Assembly: GCA_020634335.1 (NCBI GenBank)
Contig: JACKBY010000010.1
Coordinates: 62,001-126,000 of the forward strand
Length of the DNA: 64,000 nucleotides
Source: Promineifilum sp.
GTDB lineage: Bacteria > Chloroflexota > Anaerolineae > Promineifilales > Promineifilaceae
Reading direction: 5' to 3'
The notes beneath the pieces were generated by a model. The model worked only from the letters and a program-made list of their open reading frames with translations, ran no database searches and was not told the origin of the DNA. Below, piece after piece: positions 57,289 to 64,000 of this stretch (positions are counted from its first letter, which is position 1; each line of letters begins with the position of its first letter). Position numbers and translations under genes: made by a program.

Positions 57289-60048
57289 CTACGCCGCGCT
57301 TCCTTCGGCCAGGGCCAGCGCCTCCTCCAGATCCAGCGCCCGTCCTTGCTCCCCGGCGCGGGTAAAGGCCGGCTCATCGAGCGCCTGGCCCAGCAGTGCG
57401 CGCGTGCGCTCCACCTCCACGCGATCGGCCGGCCACCACGACGCCCCCGACAGCGTGATCTGGGCCTCGGCCGCGCCGAGCAGCACCGCCGCCCACGCCG
57501 CCCGGCCCGTCGCTGCGCCGACAGCGGCCAGCCCGGCCAAACATTCGGCCAGACCGCGCTTGTTGCCCAGCTTGCGAAAGGCGTTCAGCGCGGCCCGGAA
57601 CTGCTCCTCGGCCAGCTCCGTGTCGCCGTCGTGGAGAGCCATGTAGCCCATCGTGTGAATCAGGCGGGCCTGGTCGCCCACCGCGTCGGCCCGCCGGAAG
57701 TAATCCTGGGCTTCCTGGTAGTAGCCACGCGCCTGCTCGTAGTCCCCTTGCGCCCGCGCCACCTCGCCGAAGTTATTGAGATTGAAGGCCACCAGCCAGG
57801 GGTCGCCCAACTGTTGGGCAATCGGCCAGGCCGTCCGGAGCCACGTGCGGGCCTGCTCGAATTCGCCCATACCCAGCGACGTGTTGGCCAGATGCACCAG
57901 CGCGGTGGCCTTGTCCCATTCGTCACCCGCCTGATCGAACATCTCGGCCGCCTGGGTGATGTGGGCAAAAGCCTGGCGATCCCGGCCCTGATTGATGAGG
58001 ATGATCCCAAAGCTCAGATGGGCCAGCGTCGCGCCGATCTCAAAACCGGCCGCGTCGAACTGCCGGAGGGCTTCCTCGGCATGGTGGACGGCAATGTCCA
58101 GGTCGCCCTGCCACATTTCCATGAATCCGGCGGCCATCAGGCTCATCCCTCGGGCAACTCCTTCGCTGCCCTCCGTGACCCGCATGACGCGCTCGCTCCA
58201 CGCCCGACCTTCGTGGAAATGACCATGACGATACCAGAACCACGTCTGGAACACGCAGATGCGGCTGGCGACGGTGATGTCGCCGCCCGGCTCCAGCGCC
58301 CAGGCGATGCCGGCCCGATAGTTATCATGCTCGGCCTCCATGTACTCCAGGCGCTCCAGGGCATTTACCCCCATCATGTCCATCCAGTTCTCCATCGACT
58401 CCTGGGCGAAGTACTCGCCGTGGGCGGCGCGCAACGCATCGGTCTCGCCCGCCTCGGCCAGTTTCTCCAGCGCGTAGTCGCGGATGGTCTGGAGCATGTC
58501 GAAGCGAGGTTCGTCGGAGTCCCATGTCACCGACCGTACCAGACTGTTGCGCAAGAGCACCTCGATGCCCTCGAAGACGTCGACCGCGCCATCGAGATTG
58601 CAAACCGCCTCGGCCGTCGGCAACGTGAAACCGCCGACAAACACGCCCAGCCGCCGGAACAGCGTCTGCTCGTCGGGCTGGAGCAGGTCATGGCTCCAGT
58701 CGATGGCCCCGCGCATCGTTTGCTGGCGGGCCGGCAGATCGACTGCGCCGCCCACCAGGGTCTTCATGCTCTGGTCGAGCCGCTTGAGAAGCGCCGGAGG
58801 AGGCAACATGCGGATGCGCGCGGCGGCGATCTCGATAGCCAGCGGCAAGCCGTCGAGCCGGCGGCAGATGGCGGCCACGGCCACGGCGTTGTCCGGCGCG
58901 AGCTGGAAGGACGGCCGCGCGGCCTGGGCCTGCTGCACGAAAAGCTGCACGGACTCGTAGCCGAGCAGTTGCGCGGGCGACAGGGCAGGATCGTCGGGAG
59001 GCAGCGGCAGCGTGGCCAGAGGATATTCGCGCTCGCCGCGAATGGACAAGGGAATGCGGCTGGTGGCCAGCAACTTGATCCGTGGCGCGGCAGCCAGCAA
59101 GTGGGCCACGTCCGGCGCGACGGCGATGATCTGCTCCAGATTGTCGAGGATGAGCAGCAACTCGCGGCCGCCCAGAAAAGCCTTGAGGTTTTCGAACGGA
59201 GGCATTCCCCCACCCTCGCGGATGCCCAGCACGTGGGCAATGGTCGTCATCACCAGGCCCGGCTCGCTGATCGGGGCCAGATCGACGAAAAAGACGCCGT
59301 CGGCGAAAGAATCGGCCAGCGCCCAGCCGACGGCCAGGCTCAGGCGCGTCTTGCCCGTGCCCCCCGGCCCCGTCAGCGTGACCAGGCGCACGTTGCCCTG
59401 TTGCAACAGGTCGTTGATCTCGCGCTGCTCCCGTTCGCGGCCAATCAGTGCGGTCGGCGGCTCGGGCAAGCCGGCCGCCGGCTCACCATCGGCGGCGATG
59501 GTCGGAAACTCGTTGACCAGATCGGGCAGCCAGAGCTGGTAGACGGTTTCGGGCCGGCCCAGGCCCTTCAGCCGGAACGTGCCCAGCTCGCGCAGATCGA
59601 ACCCGGCGGGCAGCGTATCGCGCACCAGCTCGGCCGTGGCCTGTGACAGCAATACCTGCCCGCCGTGGGCCAGCCCGCGAATCCGGGCACAGCGGTTCAC
59701 AGTCGAGCCGTAATAGTCTCCGGCGCGCCACTCGGCCGAGCCGGTGTGGATGCCGACGCGCACGCGCAACGGCGCGGGCAGCGCGGCCAGGCCGGCAGCC
59801 AATGCCCGCTGAATGCCGGCCGCAGCCGCAACCGCCCCGTCGGCACGGGAGAAAACGGCGAAGCGGCTGTCACCTTCGCCGCGCGGCCGGACGACCATCC
59901 CGCCCGCCTTCACCACCTCCGCTTCGATAAGCCGGTCATGCTCGAACATGGCCGGGCGCATTTCGCCGGGAAATCGCTCCCACAACGTGGTGCTGCCCTC
60001 GATGTCGGTGAAAAGAAACGTAACGGTTCCAGTCGGAAAATCGTCCAC
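57289..60048 (-). CDS. class III cyclase - STAND/LuxR-type ATPase - TPR regulator
   Basis: Product of 919 residues from GTG 60048. The cyclase domain starts at once: FPTGTVTFLFTDIEGSTTLWE (metal Asp) and VNRCARIRG (Asn/Arg). The second metal site reads RGEGDSRFAVF where active cyclases have GDG; this form is common in the LuxR-ATPase-linked subgroup and may be inactive. ATPase: P-loop LTGPGGTGKTRLSLAV, GRELLLILDNLEQI and the GLPLAIEIAAARI motif. The C-terminal ~400 residues are TPRs (LANTSLGMGEFEQARTWL). No LuxR DNA-binding domain ends it. In-frame starts extend to 60210; GTG 60048 fits the family best. Confidence 0.88.
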   Translation of the reverse strand: MDDFPTGTVTFLFTDIEGSTTLWERFPGEMRPAMFEHDRLIEAEVVKAGGMVVRPRGEGDSRFAVFSRADGAVAAAAGIQRALAAGLAALPAPLRVRVGIHTGSAEWRAGDYYGSTVNRCARIRGLAHGGQVLLSQATAELVRDTLPAGFDLRELGTFRLKGLGRPETVYQLWLPDLVNEFPTIAADGEPAAGLPEPPTALIGREREQREINDLLQQGNVRLVTLTGPGGTGKTRLSLAVGWALADSFADGVFFVDLAPISEPGLVMTTIAHVLGIREGGGMPPFENLKAFLGGRELLLILDNLEQIIAVAPDVAHLLAAAPRIKLLATSRIPLSIRGEREYPLATLPLPPDDPALSPAQLLGYESVQLFVQQAQAARPSFQLAPDNAVAVAAICRRLDGLPLAIEIAAARIRMLPPPALLKRLDQSMKTLVGGAVDLPARQQTMRGAIDWSHDLLQPDEQTLFRRLGVFVGGFTLPTAEAVCNLDGAVDVFEGIEVLLRNSLVRSVTWDSDEPRFDMLQTIRDYALEKLAEAGETDALRAAHGEYFAQESMENWMDMMGVNALERLEYMEAEHDNYRAGIAWALEPGGDITVASRICVFQTWFWYRHGHFHEGRAWSERVMRVTEGSEGVARGMSLMAAGFMEMWQGDLDIAVHHAEEALRQFDAAGFEIGATLAHLSFGIILINQGRDRQAFAHITQAAEMFDQAGDEWDKATALVHLANTSLGMGEFEQARTWLRTAWPIAQQLGDPWLVAFNLNNFGEVARAQGDYEQARGYYQEAQDYFRRADAVGDQARLIHTMGYMALHDGDTELAEEQFRAALNAFRKLGNKRGLAECLAGLAAVGAATGRAAWAAVLLGAAEAQITLSGASWWPADRVEVERTRALLGQALDEPAFTRAGEQGRALDLEEALALAEGSAA

Positions 60049-60221
60049 AGAATTTGCGCCTTGTTTGGCCCGATGCCGCCAAACGATTGGCAAATACTGT
60101 AGCGGCGAAATGAACGACCGGCAAATGATGTCCGGCTGAATCAGGGCCATCTCACCCGCGGCATCGCGAGTCATGGCGTCGGCGCGGCGGCGATGGTACA
60201 ACATCGACAAGGAGAGCGTTT

Positions 60222-60623
60222 ATGAAAGTCACCCGTATCTTTGAAACCGTTATCTATGCCGATGATCTGGGCGCGGCCGAGCGCTTCTACAGCGATGTGT
60301 TGGGTCTGGAAAAGTACAGCGGCTTCGGTGTGGCGATTTCCTTCCGCACCGACTTCGGCGTGCTGCTCATCTTTGATCCCGCGCAGGCGATCTTGCCCGG
60401 CCGCGACGTGCCCAGTCATGGGGCGCGCGGCCCCGGCCATCTGGCCTTCGCCGCCCGCGGCGACGAGCTGGCCGCCTGGCGCGAGCATCTGGCCGCGCAC
60501 GGCGTGGCGATCGAGATGGAGGTCAACTGGCAGCAGGGCGGCACGTCGATCTACTTTCGCGACCCGGCAGGCAACAGCATCGAGCTGGCCCCACCGGCGC
60601 TGTGGGGCGGGTGGGTTTTCTAA
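60222..60623 (+). CDS. VOC family protein (glyoxalase/dioxygenase fold)
   Basis: Product of 133 residues with TRIFETVIYADDLGAAERFYSDVLG, GPGHLAFAARGDEL and SIYFRDPAGNSIELAPPALW. His in GHLAF and Glu in SIELA are at the usual metal-ligand positions, so this is closer to a metal-dependent enzyme (fosfomycin-resistance/glyoxalase type) than the protein at 17093. AGGAG lies 7 bases before ATG. Divergent from the sensor gene. Confidence 0.9.
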   Translation: MKVTRIFETVIYADDLGAAERFYSDVLGLEKYSGFGVAISFRTDFGVLLIFDPAQAILPGRDVPSHGARGPGHLAFAARGDELAAWREHLAAHGVAIEMEVNWQQGGTSIYFRDPAGNSIELAPPALWGGWVF

Positions 60624-60660
60624 ATAATCAGATACGGCCCGGGCACGGAGACATGGTTAA

Positions 60661-61083
60661 TTATTCTTCCAGGAAGGCTAGCAGCGCGGCGATCTCCTCT
60701 TCGCTCAGGCCCAGGTTGGGCATGCGCGTGCCCGGCCGCACCGCCTCCGGATCGCGCAGCCAGACCCGCACAAAGCCGGGGTCGGGGTCGTAATCGGTCA
60801 GGTCCGGCGCGCCGCTCGCGCCGGTCAGCGACCGGCTCGCGGCGACGACTTGCCCGCCCTGTGTGACGCGCTCGGCCGGCAGCCCATCGTGCCGGTGACA
60901 GGTGGCGCAGCCCTTGATGCTGAACAGCGTCCGGCCCACCGCCGCCGGGTCGCTCGTGGGCGACGGCCGGACGACGGTGGGATCAACCGCAGGTTCCTGT
61001 GACGCCCATGGTGCGAACGACAGGGCCAGCAGCAGCCCGGCGACGACCAACAGCGTCGCGCCAAGCGAGGCGGTTCGCGTCAT
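60661..61083 (-). CDS. membrane-anchored monohaem cytochrome c
   Basis: Product of 140 residues: N-terminal membrane helix (LGATLLVVAGLLLALSFAP), a flexible linker, then a class I cytochrome c domain with haem motif CATCH and distal Met in PGTRMPNLGLSEEEIAALLAFL. The long spacing from CATCH to Met is normal for small electron carriers. Faces outside the cell. Its ATG overlaps the stop of the FixH-like gene (ATGA), so the two proteins probably work together, perhaps in copper or terminal-oxidase related electron transfer. Confidence 0.9.
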   Translation of the reverse strand: MTRTASLGATLLVVAGLLLALSFAPWASQEPAVDPTVVRPSPTSDPAAVGRTLFSIKGCATCHRHDGLPAERVTQGGQVVAASRSLTGASGAPDLTDYDPDPGFVRVWLRDPEAVRPGTRMPNLGLSEEEIAALLAFLEE

Positions 61084-61664
61084 GAGCGGGGTTCGGCGTC
61101 CGGCTCGGGCTGCGCCCGCCGGTTCTGGGCCACCACCAGCGCCACGGCGGCCAGGGCCACCAGCAGCGCCCCCCAGCGCAAAAACGACGACAGCGCCAAA
61201 CCGCCATCCGCGGCCGTCGCCGCCGGGCTCAAAGACGCGCCGGCCTCAACAGGCTGCTTTACCGGAGCGACAGCCACGGCGGGCAGCACGGTCAGGGGCT
61301 CGAATTGTGTCTCGCCCAGCAGCGGCACGGGTTCAATGGTCCACGACCACTCGCCCTCGCTGGGGAAGGTGACTTCCAGCAAGAAGTGGCCGGTTTCTTT
61401 CGCCGGCGTGCCCACGGCCGATACGCGCTCGCCGGTGGCCTTGTTCGTGGCGATCAGCGTCGGTTCCACCGGCTGGCCCTCAAACACGGTATGGACGGGC
61501 GTCTGGCCGTGCTGCAACACGGTGAAGCCGATTGTCCACGGCTGCCCGGCATGAATCTCGCCGGGCGGGTCGTCGAGGGTGATTACGGCCCACCCCCCGG
61601 CCAGCACGGCCGGGACAAGGGCCAACAGCAAAGCAATCGTCAGCAGAATTCCAAATTTGCGCAT
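61080..61664 (-). CDS. FixH/YtkA-like membrane protein
   Basis: Product of 194 residues: signal peptide (ILLTIALLLALVPAVLAGGWA), one immunoglobulin-like beta domain (DDPPGEIHAGQPWTIGFTVLQHG, ETGHFLLEVTFPSEGEWSW) and a C-terminal membrane helix (LLVALAAVALVVAQNRR) with a short tail. The YtkA/FixH-like fold is found near cytochrome oxidase and copper-handling genes. GGAG lies 7 bases before ATG 61664, which decides the start. It leads a two-gene operon with the cytochrome c. Confidence 0.82.
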   Translation of the reverse strand: MRKFGILLTIALLLALVPAVLAGGWAVITLDDPPGEIHAGQPWTIGFTVLQHGQTPVHTVFEGQPVEPTLIATNKATGERVSAVGTPAKETGHFLLEVTFPSEGEWSWTIEPVPLLGETQFEPLTVLPAVAVAPVKQPVEAGASLSPAATAADGGLALSSFLRWGALLVALAAVALVVAQNRRAQPEPDAEPRS

Positions 61665-62021
61665 GTCATTTCTCCTTGTGGGCCGGCGGTCATGGCCGGC
61701 CGTTTGTCCGGTAACTGCTTGTAATACACCGGCGCGGTCTGGCGGGTTCCATGAGCAATAGATTCGGGTCATTTACAGACTGGCCGTTCAACCACAGGCG
61801 CTTATCGTCCAGACAGTCTAGCCCTGTAGGGTGAGTTCATGCATCGATGGCAATTGCGGGAAGCCAAAACAAACCAGGCGCGGTTTCGGCAAGATCAAGC
61901 AGGGCATCGAAAAGCTACCGGTCGCCGCTGCTCGATTCCCAGCCGGCCACCTTGGCTCTTCACCATCGGCTCGACCTCGTTACGCGCCACGTGCCGGATT
62001 TCGCCGCCGGCGCGCGTATTT
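61665..62021. other. 357-base intergenic region without a gene
   Basis: Contains the palindrome GGGCCGGCGGTCATGGCCGGCC near 61680-61702 and otherwise unstructured sequence. Short open frames here have no ribosome site and no family resemblance. Confidence 0.5.
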
Positions 62022-62837
62022 TTAATCCGTGGGCGCAGGAGTCAACGGGCCGGCCGGGGGCAGCGACTCGGCAATCGCCACCATCTCTTCTTTCGCCGGC
62101 GCGCCTTCCAGCCGGTACGTCACGTCGCCGGCCGTCCAGATGAGCACGTTGGATTCGATGAGCAGGCCGTCGCCCTGCCAGTTGCCCAATAGCTGGAGCG
62201 TGTGCGGCCCGGCCAGCCACACCGCCGGGCGGCTGTTGACGAGCAACGATGTCACGTCCTCCTCCGCCACCAGTTTCATGGCAAATTGGCCCACGCCGAT
62301 CTCGGTCAGCGACAGCGGCGCGCCCGTCTCGTCGCGCCACACCAGCGTGACCGCCGGCAGATCGACGTTGCGGTGGACGTAGACCTCGTCCGGCCGGCCC
62401 AGCGCGCCGGGCACAAGCAGCGGAAAATCGGCCATCCGCTGCGCCTCCGCCAGCCCCACCGCCTCGCCCAATTCGAACAGGGCCAGCGAGTGGCCGACCG
62501 TGCCGGCGCTGTTGGCCGTGGGCGGCGGCGCGATGAGGCCCACCGGGTCATCGGTGGCGCGGAGCGTGGGCGTCGGCGCGTTGCCGTCGATGAAGACGTC
62601 GATAGCCCCGATGCGGGCGAAAAATGATAACAGGGCGGCGCGCGTCTGCGGCACGGCAACCAGGCCGGCAATAATGAATGAGATGATGAGCATGGCCCAG
62701 ACCAGCCGCCAGCCGGCGTTTGTGGGCCGGCGTCGGCCGCCGGTTGCCCGTCGCAGATCCGGCGTCGGCGGATACTCGAGGCGCTGGGCCAGCGCCGCCA
62801 CGGCCTGCTCCCAATCGGTTTCGTGTGACTGTTCCAT
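62022..62837 (-). CDS. putative membrane-anchored anti-sigma factor
   Basis: Product of 271 residues. A short cytoplasmic part (1-44) is followed by one membrane helix (LVWAMLIISFIIAGLVAVP) and an extracytoplasmic beta-rich domain (FPLLVPGALGRPDEVYVH, VTYRLEGAPAKEEMVAIAESL) of DUF4367-like character. It begins on the base next to the end of the ECF sigma gene, the usual order for sigma/anti-sigma pairs. No zinc-finger HxxxCxxC motif is present, so it would be a non-ZAS type. Role inferred from context. Confidence 0.75.
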   Translation of the reverse strand: MEQSHETDWEQAVAALAQRLEYPPTPDLRRATGGRRRPTNAGWRLVWAMLIISFIIAGLVAVPQTRAALLSFFARIGAIDVFIDGNAPTPTLRATDDPVGLIAPPPTANSAGTVGHSLALFELGEAVGLAEAQRMADFPLLVPGALGRPDEVYVHRNVDLPAVTLVWRDETGAPLSLTEIGVGQFAMKLVAEEDVTSLLVNSRPAVWLAGPHTLQLLGNWQGDGLLIESNVLIWTAGDVTYRLEGAPAKEEMVAIAESLPPAGPLTPAPTD

Positions 62838-63440
62838 TTATCCATCCCCCAGCGCATCGCGCAGGTCGGGGTATTCGGCCTCGATCAGATCGCGCAGTTG
62901 GGCCAGCGCCCGGCTCAGGCGCGACTTGGCCGTGCCCAGCGGGATGTCGAGCGCCGCCGCCGCTTCGGCTTCCGACAGGCCCAGAAAATAGCGCAAGTAG
63001 ACGATATCACGCGCCTGTGGCCGCAAGCGGCTCACGGCATGGCGCAGGCGGCGGGCGTCGGCCGCCGCGGTGCGCTCCGGCGGGGCGTCATACGGCTCCG
63101 GATTCTGGCGGAAGGCGCGCTGCAGAGCCGCCCAATAGCGGCCCAGGCTGCGCCGCCGGTTGCGGGCCAGGTTGGCGGCAATGCTGAGCAGCCAGGGGCG
63201 CAACGGCCGCCCGTCGTCGAACCGCGCCAACGCACCGTGGGCGCGGATGAACGTCTCCTGGGCCACGTCTTCGGCGTCGGCCGCGTCGCCCAGGATCAGA
63301 TAAGCGAGACGAAAGACAGGCTCCTGGTGGCGGCCGACCAGTTCTTCCCAGGCCGCCGGGCTATCTTGTCGCGCCCGTCGCACAAGTTCGGTGTCGGCGG
63401 CGGCGGGATCGCGCTCGCCAGCCGCCTCAAAGGGCTGCAT
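62838..63440 (-). CDS. ECF-family RNA polymerase sigma factor
   Basis: Product of 200 residues from ATG 63440. Region 2: WEELVGRHQEPVFRLAYLILGDAADAEDVAQETFIRA, then RPWLLSIAANLARNRRR. Region 4: HAVSRLRPQARDIVYLRYFLGLSEAEAAAALDIPLGTAKSRL. No region 3 or 1, as in ECF sigma factors. An in-frame GTG at 63455 would fall within the likely -10 region. GGAACC at 63476-63471 resembles the -35 of ECF promoters, suggesting autoregulation. Coupled to the putative anti-sigma gene. Confidence 0.93.
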   Translation of the reverse strand: MQPFEAAGERDPAAADTELVRRARQDSPAAWEELVGRHQEPVFRLAYLILGDAADAEDVAQETFIRAHGALARFDDGRPLRPWLLSIAANLARNRRRSLGRYWAALQRAFRQNPEPYDAPPERTAAADARRLRHAVSRLRPQARDIVYLRYFLGLSEAEAAAALDIPLGTAKSRLSRALAQLRDLIEAEYPDLRDALGDG

Positions 63441-63446
63441 CTGCCT

Positions 63447-63476
63447 ATCATACACCGTCCGCGGCCGGCAGGTTCC
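63447..63476 (-). promoter_or_regulatory. possible ECF-type autoregulatory promoter
   Basis: GGAACC (63476-63471), 18-base spacer, TATGAT (63452-63447), 6 bases before ATG 63440. GGAAC is the common -35 core of ECF promoters; the -10 looks like a sigma-70 one. Confidence 0.4.
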
Positions 63477-63484
63477 ATTCCCGC

Positions 63485-63543
63485 CTGTAGCGCCCGTTTG
63501 TAAACCGGGTCTGTGGTCGCCGGATAAGAATCCGGCGCTACAT
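63485..63543. repeat. TGTAGCGCC ... GGCGCTACA palindromic repeat
   Basis: Outer arms TGTAGCGCC and GGCGCTACA, inner palindromes CCCGTTTGTAAACCGGG and GCCGGATAAGAATCCGGC. Its right end (TACATT) could serve as a -10 box for the gene starting at 63550. Confidence 0.8.
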
Positions 63544-63549
63544 TGGCTC

Positions 63550-64000
63550 GTGTGCCTTTTTGGGGATTTCGGCTATCCTCTGCCCATAGACTACGAAACC
63601 TATCGCCGATCCTATTTTGTTGATCCACCGCCTGCCCCGCGTTTCCGGTTTGAACGAGTGGGTGGGGTCAGTCTCTACGTCCGCGAGTATGGCCGGGCGC
63701 TGGCCTTCTACGAGGCCGTGCTGGGCCCGCCCGCTTACGTCGAAGGGGAGTGGACGCGCGGCTGGCCCATCGGCCGCGGCTGGCTCACGCTGTTCCCGGC
63801 CCAGACCGGCGGTCCGGCCAATATGGACGTGACGCTGGAGGTTAGTGATCCGGGCGAAGTGGCCCGGCTCTATGAGGCTTTCATCGCCGCGGGGGCCACG
63901 GGCGACGCGCCCTCTGACCAACTTATGTATGCGCCGGTGCGCTATGCCTCGGTCAATGACCCGTTCGGCGCGGTGATCGTCATCGTCAGTCCGCTGGAGC
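63550..64000 (+). CDS. VOC family protein, 3' end cut by window edge
   Basis: An open frame from about GTG 63550 to the window end, 150 codons, without a stop. The visible part has the VOC fold: RVGGVSLYVREYGRALAFYEAVLG, LTLFPAQTGGPANMDVTLEV, and RYASVNDPFGAVIVIV. Upstream of it DYETYRRSYFVDPPPAPRFRFE looks like a conserved N-terminus. The exact start is uncertain because no ribosome site is seen. Confidence 0.75.
   Translation, partial: MCLFGDFGYPLPIDYETYRRSYFVDPPPAPRFRFERVGGVSLYVREYGRALAFYEAVLGPPAYVEGEWTRGWPIGRGWLTLFPAQTGGPANMDVTLEVSDPGEVARLYEAFIAAGATGDAPSDQLMYAPVRYASVNDPFGAVIVIVSPLE

Overview
The window looks like chromosomal DNA of a GC-rich, filamentous-type Chloroflexota bacterium (Anaerolineae/Caldilineae-like). 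This is inferred from gene content: a Rex redox repressor, two very large cyclase-ATPase-TPR sensor proteins, MreB, YknXYZ/MacAB-like ABC export genes, polytopic glycosyltransferases with C-terminal beta domains, a CSLREA-type beta-helix surface protein, a DUF433/DUF5615 toxin-antitoxin relic, and no LPS or outer-membrane assembly genes. No rRNA, tRNA, insertion sequence, prophage or CRISPR array was found. The left edge cuts an imelysin-family lipoprotein gene and the right edge cuts a VOC-family gene.

Layout. 1-15 kb: metabolic and envelope genes, mostly on the minus strand (imelysin, S9 peptidase, cyclase/AAA/TPR sensor, VanW-LysM-YkuD L,D-transpeptidase, glutamate dehydrogenase, GH13 hydrolase, holin-phosphodiesterase membrane protein), then a DUF92 protein on the plus strand. 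15-19.6 kb: DUF2723 membrane protein, VOC protein, alkyltransferase-like protein, GT2, and a DUF433 antitoxin with a stop-riddled DUF5615 toxin. 19.6-25 kb: a lipoprotein, a secreted protein, HD hydrolase-trpD, trpC, an MBL-fold hydrolase and a small membrane protein. 25-30.5 kb: an ABC export operon (membrane-fusion protein, ATPase, two permeases). 30.8-40 kb: rex, a dam-type methylase, an M42 peptidase, four F1 ATP synthase genes (atpA, atpG, atpD, atpC) and mreB. 40-49 kb: a beta-helix surface protein and two overlapping large membrane glycosyltransferase-like genes. 49-64 kb: a UDG-like protein, a methyltransferase, a moeA-PBP fusion, two DUF892 proteins, a PHP phosphoesterase, a YcaQ-like glycosylase, GNAT, a second cyclase/ATPase/TPR sensor, VOC, a FixH-like protein with cytochrome c, and an ECF sigma/anti-sigma pair.

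Two things stand out. First, an almost perfect Rex operator (TTGTG-N8-CACAA) lies just downstream of a sigma-70-like promoter ahead of the M42 peptidase and F1 ATP synthase genes, about 1 kb after rex; rex has a related site at its own promoter. This suggests local NADH/NAD control of ATP synthase expression. Second, several families of short palindromic repeats fill the intergenic regions. They sit directly after the stop codons of atpA, atpG and atpD (atpC is followed by a simple hairpin), and members of the same families are embedded in frame inside protein genes: two membrane glycosyltransferases and moeA.

Several promoters place the -10 box only 6-11 bases before the start codon, which implies leaderless mRNAs. 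Start codons were chosen from Shine-Dalgarno spacing, promoter position or family alignment from memory; no database search was run.
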